Source: Chloroflexota bacterium (GTDB lineage: Bacteria; Chloroflexota; Anaerolineae; JAAYEA01). Taken from it: a DNA stretch of 64,000 bases. The stretch is from positions 46,043 to 110,042 of the forward strand of contig JAIOAV010000004.1 in NCBI GenBank assembly GCA_019873665.1, written 5' to 3'. Under the pieces are notes generated by a model, which made no database searches, had not been told where the DNA came from, and saw only the letters and a program-made list of their open reading frames with translations. Every line of letters begins with the position of its first letter. Positions within the stretch are counted from its first letter, which is position 1. A program made the position numbers and the translations under genes. Shown here piece after piece: positions 10,094 to 18,551 of this stretch.

Positions 10094-11348
10094 ATTTGTT
10101 CTTGAGATAGTAGTTGGCGACCTTGGCGACGCCGCCGGCGATGTCGCGCACGTCCTCTTCAGTCATGCCCTCGTTCCAGCTCGTCACAAAGGTCGTGCTG
10201 AGGAACTGCATCGTGCCCGGATAGTCCTTGTCCTCATAGGTGATCCCCTGGCGCGCCTGCGGCAGCGTCCACGGAATGCCAGACGTGCCAAACGTTTTGC
10301 GCTCCTTGATCACCGGGTAGTCAAAGATCGGGTTGGGGATATAGCCGACATGGAAGGGCATCCCCTCCGCCTGGAGCGCCGCGGCGAAATCCTGCGGCGA
10401 GACGCCCAACACCTTCTCCTCAATGGTGAAGGAAAAGATCCACCAAGACGGATTCGTGCCGGGAACTAGGTATGGCGGACGAATGCCGGGGATGTCGTCC
10501 AGCATCTCGGCCAGCATTTCTGCGGTATGGCGGCGACGTGCGACGATCTCGTCCAGCTTGTGCAACTGCGCCAAGCCCACTGCGCCCTGCAGCTCCGTCA
10601 GGCGATAATTAGGCCCCAGGAACAGATGCCCCCGCTCGCCAGTGCCACGCGGCCAGCCCTTGTCCGCAAAAAGCCGCGCCCGATACGCCAGTTGATCGTT
10701 GTTCGTGATGATCATACCGCCGTCGCCAGTGGTCATCTGCTTGGACTGCTGGAAGCTAAAGCAGCCGATATCGCCGATCGTGCCCGCCAGATGACCCTTG
10801 TACTCCGACAGATGCGCCTGCGCGCAGTCCTCGATCAGCCAGAAGCCCTTCTCGCGCGCCAGAGCGCGGATCGGATCCATGTCGCACATCTGGCCGAAGA
10901 GATGCACGGCGATGATGGCCTTGGTCTTGGGCGAGATCTGCTTGGCGATCGTCTCCGCCGTGACGTTGCCGGTGCGCGGGTCCACATCCGCAAAGATCGG
11001 CACGAGATTGCACATCAGGATGGCGATGACCGTGCCCATGTCGGTAACGGTGGTCGTGATCACCTCGTCGCCCGGCTCCAGATTGAGCGCGCCGACTGCC
11101 ACGTGCAGCGCCGCCGTGCCGGATGTCGCGGCGACGGCGTGTTTGGTGCCATACTTGGCCGCAAACTCAGCCTCGAGCTGCGGCACTTTGGTGCCGCCAA
11201 CCCGATTCAGGCTGCCGGATTGGATCACCTCAGTCAGGAGCTGGATCTCCTCCTGGCCAAACATGCGACCCGACGCATTCCCCACCGAGGGCCAGGGCTT
11301 GGTGCGGTACTTTTCCCCGCCGTGAATTGCCAATTTCGACTCTGTCAC
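10092..11348 (-). CDS. DegT/DnrJ/EryC1/StrS-family PLP-dependent aminotransferase
   Basis: VAATSGTAALHVAVGAL, IEDCAQAHLSEYKG, GCFSFQQSKQMTTGDGG (PLP lysine). Confidence 0.95.
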   Translation of the reverse strand: MTESKLAIHGGEKYRTKPWPSVGNASGRMFGQEEIQLLTEVIQSGSLNRVGGTKVPQLEAEFAAKYGTKHAVAATSGTAALHVAVGALNLEPGDEVITTTVTDMGTVIAILMCNLVPIFADVDPRTGNVTAETIAKQISPKTKAIIAVHLFGQMCDMDPIRALAREKGFWLIEDCAQAHLSEYKGHLAGTIGDIGCFSFQQSKQMTTGDGGMIITNNDQLAYRARLFADKGWPRGTGERGHLFLGPNYRLTELQGAVGLAQLHKLDEIVARRRHTAEMLAEMLDDIPGIRPPYLVPGTNPSWWIFSFTIEEKVLGVSPQDFAAALQAEGMPFHVGYIPNPIFDYPVIKERKTFGTSGIPWTLPQARQGITYEDKDYPGTMQFLSTTFVTSWNEGMTEEDVRDIAGGVAKVANYYLKNK

Positions 11349-11357
11349 AGGAACCTC

Positions 11358-12926
11358 CTATTCCTCCGCCGCCAGACGGCGTTTTACGTTCTCCCAACGC
11401 CGGCGATCCAGCTCATCCCGCACATCATAAGGCCGAAAACCAGCGCCCCAGTACAGGCGGATGGCCTGCCAGCGAAAGTCATCAGTTGACAACATGCAGC
11501 GCTTGAACCCGCGCTCCGCCAGACAGTTGAGCACCGCCACGACCAGCGCCAGCCCAAGGCGCTTGCCGCGATGCTCCGGCTGGACGGCGATATAGTGCAG
11601 GCTACCAGTCTCGGTCTCCTCCTCGGCCGACTGCCACGCCGTCGCCACGCCAACCGGCTGGCCCTGGTAGGTGGCAAAGAACATGTGCTCCGGGCGAAAC
11701 CACGGCTTGTCCAAGATGCTCTCGTGCAGCCTGGCCTCGTCCCACGACGCGCCAAACTCGGGCCGACAGATGCGCAGCCAGTGCGTCTCGTCACCCGCTT
11801 GAAACGTGCGCAGCCCATATCGCTCCGGCAGCTCGGGCAGCGGCTGTGGCTGGATGTCCTCGCGCATCATGAAGAGCTGGCGAGGACGCGGGATCGCCTG
11901 CACGGCGACCGGCTGGCCGCTCTCCAACGAAGCCTGCGCCGCCGCCATGATCGCAACGGTTCGCGCCCCCTGCACCACATCCACCAGCGGATGGCGGCCG
12001 TAGCGGATGCAATCGGCAAACTGCTGCAGTTCGGCCAGCACCGGCTTGGATTCGCCAGGCGTGATGGGTATCGTCGCCCAGGCGTTCTGGCCGGGGATCA
12101 TGCCGTCAATGTAGAGGCGCACCTCCGCATGTTGGCTATCGGCGCGGATGCTCCCCTGCGAGCCATAGATGTTAAACGGGATCTGGTTATGGGGGCGCTG
12201 CTGAATGCCGAGACACACCCACACCTTGCCGATGCAGCCGTTGGCGAACTTGATGCTGATCAGCACGTTGTCCATCTGGTGATATTCGGGCAGCGTCTTG
12301 TGGTTGCCGTAGGCAAAGACCTCCACCGCCTCACCCGCCACCCAGCGCAGTAGATCAATGGGGTGCACACCTCCGCCGTAGATCGGGTTTTGCGGGCGCT
12401 GCGGATCAATGCGCCATGGCGTGCGCACAAACACCTCGCGCATGTCGTGGATATAGTCCGACTCGACGAAAAAGAGCTCGCCCAGCTTGCCCTGCCGCGC
12501 CTGCTCCGCCGCCGCCGCGAACTGCGGCATAAAACGGCAGACGTTCCCAACCGCAAAGAGGACGCCGTGCTCATAGACCAGCTCGACGATGGAGCGCGCC
12601 TGTTGTAGCGCCACATCCGGCGATGGATCACAGACCATCGGTTTCTCGCAAAAGACATGTTTGCCCGCGCGGATCAGCGCCGCGGCCTGCTCATAGTGCA
12701 TGTGATCCGGCGTGCAGAGCGAGACCACGTCCACGCTGCCGTCCGCCACCACGTCTTGCCAGCGTGTGGTGCGACCGGCAACCCCCAGCCGCTCTCCCAC
12801 AGCCTGCAGCCGCTCCTCGTTCGTATCGCACAGCAGCGCCAGCTCCACCTCCGGGATCTGCTGATAGGCCTGGGCGTGTGTGTTGCCAACCCCCAGCCCG
12901 ATCACTGCAGCGCGCAACGTCCTCAT
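11358..12926 (-). CDS. Gfo/Idh/MocA oxidoreductase fused to C-terminal GNAT acetyltransferase
   Basis: N-term AVIGLGVGNTHAQAYQQIPEVEL...CTPDHMHYEQAAALIRAGKHVFCEKPM; C-term LHYIAVQPEHRGKRLGLALVVAVLNCLAERGFKRCMLSTDDFRWQAIRLYWGAGF. Confidence 0.92.
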   Translation of the reverse strand: MRTLRAAVIGLGVGNTHAQAYQQIPEVELALLCDTNEERLQAVGERLGVAGRTTRWQDVVADGSVDVVSLCTPDHMHYEQAAALIRAGKHVFCEKPMVCDPSPDVALQQARSIVELVYEHGVLFAVGNVCRFMPQFAAAAEQARQGKLGELFFVESDYIHDMREVFVRTPWRIDPQRPQNPIYGGGVHPIDLLRWVAGEAVEVFAYGNHKTLPEYHQMDNVLISIKFANGCIGKVWVCLGIQQRPHNQIPFNIYGSQGSIRADSQHAEVRLYIDGMIPGQNAWATIPITPGESKPVLAELQQFADCIRYGRHPLVDVVQGARTVAIMAAAQASLESGQPVAVQAIPRPRQLFMMREDIQPQPLPELPERYGLRTFQAGDETHWLRICRPEFGASWDEARLHESILDKPWFRPEHMFFATYQGQPVGVATAWQSAEEETETGSLHYIAVQPEHRGKRLGLALVVAVLNCLAERGFKRCMLSTDDFRWQAIRLYWGAGFRPYDVRDELDRRRWENVKRRLAAEE

Positions 12927-13759
12927 CGCGATGCCCCTTGGTCGCGACGCGACATCACCCCGTCGCGCAGTTGCTTGAGGTATGCCACACTCTTGCGCGT
13001 CCCCTCTTTGTAATCGCCCTGTCCTTCGAACTCGCTGACGACACCGCCCTGATACCCAAGCGCGGCCAGATCAGCAAACAGCTTCTTCAGGTCCAGCTCA
13101 CCTTCGCCTGCCGGCACGAACTCGAACTTGCCCTCTTTCCAGACGCCATCTTTGATGTGCACGCTGAGCACATACGGCAGCAGCTCCACAAAGTAGCGCC
13201 TGACAGTCTCTGGTGGATGGCCCACCCAGGCATAGTTGCCGGTGTCCAGCGTGAGGCCCAGCAGCGGCGAGTTGATCTCCTGCACGATGCCCTTGAGAAA
13301 GTCCCCGTCGTTCGCCAGTAACCCGTGGTTCTCGATCCCCATGCGCACGCCCAGACCCTCGATGCGTCGGACTGCCTCGGCAAAGCCGCGGATGATGCTA
13401 TCGCGGAATTCGTCGCGCGTGTGCCCCGGTTTGACGTCGGCGCACATCGCCCGAATCACGGGGATGCCCAGATCGGCAGCACGCTGGGCATAGCCAACCA
13501 ACTGTTGCACCTGCGCCTCCAGCGCGTCCGCGTCGAGCTGGGCGAAATCGTTATAGCTGCCCAGGCTGGTCGCCACGATACCCGCCTCGCGTAACATCTT
13601 CTTGACCTTCGGGTAATCCTCCGGCGTCCATGTGATGTCGGGATGCACGCCGGGGCGACCGTTGAGTTCGGTGCATTCTGCTCCCACTTCGATCATCGTC
13701 CGCAGTGCCTGAGCCAGCGGCAGGCCCGCCATACCGAGGCTGGTTACCCCGATTCTCAT
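12923..13759 (-). CDS. Sugar phosphate isomerase/epimerase-like TIM barrel protein
   Basis: MRIGVTSLGMAGLPLAQALRTMIEVGAECTEL...MGIENHGLLAND...LTLDTGNYAW...VHIKDG; 4-nt overlap with downstream gene. Confidence 0.9.
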   Translation of the reverse strand: MRIGVTSLGMAGLPLAQALRTMIEVGAECTELNGRPGVHPDITWTPEDYPKVKKMLREAGIVATSLGSYNDFAQLDADALEAQVQQLVGYAQRAADLGIPVIRAMCADVKPGHTRDEFRDSIIRGFAEAVRRIEGLGVRMGIENHGLLANDGDFLKGIVQEINSPLLGLTLDTGNYAWVGHPPETVRRYFVELLPYVLSVHIKDGVWKEGKFEFVPAGEGELDLKKLFADLAALGYQGGVVSEFEGQGDYKEGTRKSVAYLKQLRDGVMSRRDQGASR

Positions 13760-13760
13760 C

Positions 13761-14954
13761 TCACTCCTCCTTCCATACGCTGCGGTCAAACACCACCTCG
13801 CCGCCGACGATCGTCTTGTCCACATTGATCCGCTCATCAAAGATGACCACGTCCGCATCCAGTCCCGCAGCCAGACGTCCCTTGCGGTTCTCGATGTGCA
13901 GCACCCTTGCCGGCACAGCGGTCGCCATCTGGACAGCCTCCAACAGCGGCATGTCGATCAGCATCATGAGATTGTACACCATGCGCCCCAGCGGCGTGAC
14001 GCTGCCCGCAAAGCAGGTCATGTCGGCCATCATCGCCACGCCATCCTGGATGACCACCTCCGCCCCATCGCTTTCAAAGCGCTCTCCTTCTGGCCGACCA
14101 GCGGCGCTGATGGCATCCGACACGATGCAGGTGCGATCTGTGCCGCGCGCGCGGGTAATGAGGCGCATGAGTGTCGGCGGCAGATGCTTGCCATCGGCGA
14201 TCATCTCGACGGTAAGCGCGGGGTGGGTCAGCCCGACCTCGACCAGGCCGGGCACGCGATAGAGCCCCTCGCGGATCACCATAGAGGAGCCACTGTAGAT
14301 GTGCGTAACGTGCGAGAGCCCCGCCTCAATCGCCGGCAGGATCTCGTACTCTTTCGCCGCGCTATGCGCCGCCGCAACGACCACGCCGTGCGAGGACAGC
14401 TCGCGCGTCAGCGCCACGTTGCCCGGCACCTCTGGCGCCAGCGAGATCTCGGTGATAATGTCGAGATTGTCGCGTAGTAGCGCCAGGTCGTCTGGCCCGG
14501 GGGCACGGATATACGCCGGTGGCTGCGCACCGCGCTGTTCGTAGCTAAAGTACGGCCCTTCCAGATGTACGCCCAGGATCTCGCTGCCGCCCCGATACTT
14601 GCCATCGCGCCACTGGCGGTAGGCATCCAGCACGCGGCGCATCCCCTCCAGCGGCAGCGCGCTCGGCGTCGCCTGCAGCGCGGTGATGCCGTAACGCGCA
14701 TAGAAGCGCGTCAGGATGTCAAATGATTCGATCGTGGCGTCGGAAAAGCTCCGCTGTAACGCGCCATGCACATGCAGGTCAATAAACCCGGGCGAGACAT
14801 AGCGGCCGGTCGCGTCTATCACGGTGGCACCAGGAACAGTCAGGAGGCCCGGGCTGACGGCGGCGATCTTGTTGCCCCGCAGGTGCACAGAGCCGCCTTC
14901 CAGAAGGGTCCCGTCCACAATGACGCGACCGCCCTTGATCACGATATCGGTCAT
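13761..14954 (-). CDS. nagA: N-acetylglucosamine-6-phosphate deacetylase-like amidohydrolase
   Basis: GRYVSPGFIDLHVHGALQ, LGVHLEGPYFSYEQRGAQPPAYI, VTHIYSG, VEMIADGKHLPPTLM. Confidence 0.85.
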   Translation of the reverse strand: MTDIVIKGGRVIVDGTLLEGGSVHLRGNKIAAVSPGLLTVPGATVIDATGRYVSPGFIDLHVHGALQRSFSDATIESFDILTRFYARYGITALQATPSALPLEGMRRVLDAYRQWRDGKYRGGSEILGVHLEGPYFSYEQRGAQPPAYIRAPGPDDLALLRDNLDIITEISLAPEVPGNVALTRELSSHGVVVAAAHSAAKEYEILPAIEAGLSHVTHIYSGSSMVIREGLYRVPGLVEVGLTHPALTVEMIADGKHLPPTLMRLITRARGTDRTCIVSDAISAAGRPEGERFESDGAEVVIQDGVAMMADMTCFAGSVTPLGRMVYNLMMLIDMPLLEAVQMATAVPARVLHIENRKGRLAAGLDADVVIFDERINVDKTIVGGEVVFDRSVWKEE

Positions 14955-14979
14955 TACACCTATTCCTCAGGGTTAATGA

Positions 14980-15846
14980 TTAGAGCTTGACGGCCTTGCG
15001 AGCCTGCAAGCTGCGCTCGACCGCGTCAATGATCCGCACCGACTCTACCATCTCGTCGTATGGGAGCGGTGGCTTGCCGGTGCGCAGCATCTCCAGGAAC
15101 ACTTTGAACCCCTCGCGATAGCAGGTCGAGGCGTCCACTTCGATCTTGCGACGTCCCTTGTCCCCGTAGGCCATCATATCAAAGCCGTATCCGGAGGCGA
15201 TCAGGTTGAGCGCGCAGAGGATGCCTGACTTGTGCCCCATCACCGCCATCACGTTCTGGCCATATTGCGCCGCCTGCACCTCTTCGATGCCCGGCCCGAT
15301 CATCTCCAGCAACAACTCGGAGGCATGGATGGCGTAAAAGACGAGCCCGCCGTATTCACTGCCACGATCGGCAGGGCTGGTAACGATGGTGGTGCGGACC
15401 GGCGCGATGTCGGCCAGGCCCTTGACGAACTCGGGCACGCCGGTGGCATAGCGCAGCGTAGAGAAGGAGGTGATGGGCGTGCCGGTGCGCTGCGCCAGCT
15501 CGACGATTGCCTCAGCGTCTGCCGGGTCCGCCGCCAGCGGCTTGTCAATAAAGGTGGGGATGCCGGCCTTGATGAACGGCTCGGCGTACTGACGGTGCAG
15601 CCCGCCGTGTCGGAACACCACCATCACCGCATCTACCATGCCCAACATCTCTTTGGGATCAGAGACGATCTTGGGAATGCGCGTCTTGGTCGCCACCTGC
15701 TCGGTACGCACAGGATCCAGGCCGAAAAGGGCCACAACCTGCGCCCCGTCCACATGCTTGTCCGCCGGCTGGTCCGGCAGGTTGGTCAGCTCTGGAAATC
15801 GCTCCGCATGAGAGTTGTCCGAACCCACGATACCGATGCGAAACAT
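14980..15846 (-). CDS. Gfo/Idh/MocA family oxidoreductase
   Basis: MFRIGIVGSDNSHAERFPEL...MVDAVMVVFRHGGLHRQYAEPFIKAGIPTFIDKPLAADPADAEAIVELA; AGGAGGTGG upstream of the ATG. Confidence 0.88.
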   Translation of the reverse strand: MFRIGIVGSDNSHAERFPELTNLPDQPADKHVDGAQVVALFGLDPVRTEQVATKTRIPKIVSDPKEMLGMVDAVMVVFRHGGLHRQYAEPFIKAGIPTFIDKPLAADPADAEAIVELAQRTGTPITSFSTLRYATGVPEFVKGLADIAPVRTTIVTSPADRGSEYGGLVFYAIHASELLLEMIGPGIEEVQAAQYGQNVMAVMGHKSGILCALNLIASGYGFDMMAYGDKGRRKIEVDASTCYREGFKVFLEMLRTGKPPLPYDEMVESVRIIDAVERSLQARKAVKL

Positions 15847-15909
15847 ATCCACCTCCTGACAGATGATAAGGCGAGCGACACGCTGGTCAGCTCGCCGTCG
15901 GATAGCCCC

Positions 15910-15938
15910 AGTATACCACCATTGAGAGAGCCAGCCAA
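15910..15938 (-). promoter_or_regulatory. Candidate internal sigma70-like promoter upstream of Gfo/Idh-nagA block
   Basis: Minus strand TTGGCT-N17-TATACT. Confidence 0.55.
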
Positions 15939-15991
15939 AAGAGCCGTCTCGCGGGCACTCGTCGTGCCCAGTCGGCCCACAACACAGAAGG

Positions 15992-16023
15992 AGCGTGGGA
16001 AGCCGATAGCCGATCCTCCCACG
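15992..16023 (-). terminator. Hairpin downstream of oppC-like permease (weak U-tract)
   Basis: GCGTGGGA...TCCCACGC 8-bp stem. Confidence 0.4.
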
Positions 16024-16086
16024 CCCACATCGAGCACAGAGCATTGCGAAGCGCCGGCATGCCTCATCCCGGATGCAGCATAGGCT

Positions 16087-17244
16087 CTACCGCGAGTAGG
16101 GGTCCGCCGCGTCGCGCAGCCCGTCGCCCATAAAATTATAGGCGAGCACTGCGATCACCACAAAAAGACCCGGGATCAACAGCCAGGGAGCCAGCGCCAC
16201 CGCGTGGAGGTTCTGCGCATCCTGCAGGAGCACGCCCCAGCTGATGACAGGTGGGCGAAGGCCCAAGCCGAGAAAGCTGAGGCTTGTCTCGCTGAGGATG
16301 ACACCGGGGATAGATAGTGTCAGCGAGGCGATAATATAGCTCAGGAACGAGGGTACCAAGTGACGGAAGATGATGCGCCATTCGCTGGCGCCCGAGATAC
16401 GCGCCGCCATGACGAAATCCTCCTCACGCAGCGACAGGAATCGCCCGCGCACCACTTGCGCCAGTCCGGTCCAGCCGATGAGCGAGAGGATAATGGTGAT
16501 GCCAAAATAGACGCGCAGCGGCGGCCAGGTCCCTGGCAGCGCGGCGCTCAAGCCCATCCACAATGGGATGCTGGGAATGGAGCGGAGGAACTCGATGATC
16601 CTGCCGATCAGGATGTCCAGATTGCCGCCGAAATAGCCCGCCGCGCCGCCCAGCGTAATCCCCAGCATAAAGCTGAGGGCGATACTGACTAACCCTACAG
16701 ACATGGAGATGCGCGTGCCGTACATCACCCGGGAAAAGACATCCCGCCCCAGCGTGTCGGTGCCAAACAAAAAGATCGTGGCGCCCTCGCCTTCCACGCC
16801 GAAAAGATGCACATCAGTGGGAATGAGCCCCAGGAGCTTATAGGGCAGGCCATGGACAAACAGGCGCACCGGGTACTTCTTGTTCGGGTCAGGAGTGTAG
16901 GTCAGGCGCAGCGTGACCGGGTCCCGCTTGCGCTCATAGCCATAGACAAAGGGCGGCCAGGTGAATTTGCCTTGATCAAAGAAATGGATGCCCTGCGCCT
17001 GTACCACCGACAGCAGCTTGCGGCTCTCGTTCGGGTCGTAGGGCGCGAGGAACTCACAGAAGATGGCGATCAGATAGAGGCCGATCAAGACGATGGTGCC
17101 CACCATGGCCATCTTGTGCTTGCGAAAACGCCACCACATGAGCTGCCATTGGGTGGCGACAAAGATCCTTTCTTCGGCGGATGTCACCGCGGGCTCAACA
17201 GCAACCTCGGGCAAACTGCTGTCCAGTGATGGTGATGCTGTCAT
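16087..17244 (-). CDS. Peptide/oligosaccharide-type ABC transporter permease (OppC/DppC-like)
   Basis: GTDTLGRDVFSRVMYGTRISMSVGLVS and C-terminal ILSETSLSFLGLGLRPPVISWGVLLQDAQN. Confidence 0.95.
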   Translation of the reverse strand: MTASPSLDSSLPEVAVEPAVTSAEERIFVATQWQLMWWRFRKHKMAMVGTIVLIGLYLIAIFCEFLAPYDPNESRKLLSVVQAQGIHFFDQGKFTWPPFVYGYERKRDPVTLRLTYTPDPNKKYPVRLFVHGLPYKLLGLIPTDVHLFGVEGEGATIFLFGTDTLGRDVFSRVMYGTRISMSVGLVSIALSFMLGITLGGAAGYFGGNLDILIGRIIEFLRSIPSIPLWMGLSAALPGTWPPLRVYFGITIILSLIGWTGLAQVVRGRFLSLREEDFVMAARISGASEWRIIFRHLVPSFLSYIIASLTLSIPGVILSETSLSFLGLGLRPPVISWGVLLQDAQNLHAVALAPWLLIPGLFVVIAVLAYNFMGDGLRDAADPYSR

Positions 17245-17376
17245 CACGCGCACCTCACTTCTTGGCAAAGGTATAGAAGACGAACTGACGAATTTTGACT
17301 ACTGGATCGTTGCGCCGGGCAACAGTGCGCCTTACAACACACAAGAGTTGCCCCTGCAAGATCTACGAACCGGGCG

Positions 17377-18363
17377 CTATCGCTCCAAGCGTATGCGTGG
17401 ATCCAGCACGCCCAAGAGGATATCCGAGATCAACGTGCCGATCACGGTCAGGATACTCAACAACATGATGAACGTGCCGGCCAGGTACATATCCTGGGAC
17501 AAGAGCGCCTTGTAGAGGATCGGCCCCGTCGTCGGCAGGCTCAGCACCAACGAGATGATCGTCGCGCCAGATACCAGGCCCGGCAGGGTCCAACCAATGG
17601 TGGCGACAAAGGGGTTCAGCGCCACGCGCACCGGGTACTTGAGGATGAGCTTGGTCTCCGGCAGCCCTTTGGCGCGCGCCGTAACCACGTATGGCTTGTT
17701 CAGCTCGTCGAGCAGGTTAGCGCGCATCGTGCGGATCATGCCTGCCGTACCGCCGATGCCCAGCACGATCATTGGCACCCACAGATGGTTCAGCATATCC
17801 AGGAATTTGGCCCAGCTCCACGGTTGGTCAATATATTTGTCAGAAAACAGGCCGCCCAGATTCACCCCGAAGCGCGAAAACGCGATCCAGAGGAGCACCA
17901 GAGCGATCATGAACTCGGGGATGCCGCGCCCGATAAAGCTGAACATGCTAAAGACATAGTCTGCAATGGTATATTGGTGAGTAGCGGAATAGATGCCGAT
18001 GGGCAGGGCCACGACCCATGTAAAGACTAGAGCGGCCAGCGAAATCACGATCGTCAACGCCAGGCGATCGCCGATCACCTGGCTCACCGGCGCATTCCAC
18101 TCGAAAGACACGCCATAGTTGCCATGCAGTGATTGCCAGGCCCACTTGAGATAGCGCATGTAGAGCGGCTGGTCAAGACCATACTGCCGCTTCAGGGCAT
18201 CCAGCACTGCCTCATCCACCATCTCGCCGGCCACCTGCATGCCAGCCACCATCGAGGTCAGATAGTCCCCGGGCGGTAATTCGATGATCGCAAAGCTCAC
18301 GATCGAGATAGCGATGATTGTCGGGATAAGGTAGAGGACCCTGCGTATGATATATTGCAGCAT
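17377..18363 (-). CDS. Peptide/oligosaccharide-type ABC transporter permease (OppB/DppB-like)
   Basis: MLQYIIRRVLYLIPTIIAISIVSFAII; VVTARAKGLPETKLILKYPVRVALNP. Confidence 0.95.
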   Translation of the reverse strand: MLQYIIRRVLYLIPTIIAISIVSFAIIELPPGDYLTSMVAGMQVAGEMVDEAVLDALKRQYGLDQPLYMRYLKWAWQSLHGNYGVSFEWNAPVSQVIGDRLALTIVISLAALVFTWVVALPIGIYSATHQYTIADYVFSMFSFIGRGIPEFMIALVLLWIAFSRFGVNLGGLFSDKYIDQPWSWAKFLDMLNHLWVPMIVLGIGGTAGMIRTMRANLLDELNKPYVVTARAKGLPETKLILKYPVRVALNPFVATIGWTLPGLVSGATIISLVLSLPTTGPILYKALLSQDMYLAGTFIMLLSILTVIGTLISDILLGVLDPRIRLER

Positions 18364-18437
18364 ACCCGCCGTCCTTTGTCAACCTCCCGTAGAGGCATGG
18401 GAAGAGGGTTCTCGCAGTATAGTCAGATCGGAATGGC

Positions 18438-18460
18438 AGGGCGGGTCCGAGACCCGCCCT
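18438..18460. terminator. GC-rich hairpin in the SBP-permease intergenic region
   Basis: AGGGCGGGTC-cga-GACCCGCCCT perfect 10-bp stem, 3-nt loop. Confidence 0.55.
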
Positions 18461-18502
18461 TGTGAAACGCTCCTTGTGCGCACATGCGTGCGAACATCAG
18501 CG

Positions 18503-18536
18503 TGGGAGAAGGCCATACACGTGTGGCCTTCTCCCA
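18503..18536. terminator. Hairpin immediately downstream of the SBP gene (attenuator-like)
   Basis: TGGGAGAAGGCCA-tacacgtg-TGGCCTTCTCCCA 13-bp perfect stem. Confidence 0.65.
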
Positions 18537-18551
18537 AGTCGAGCTAGATGC

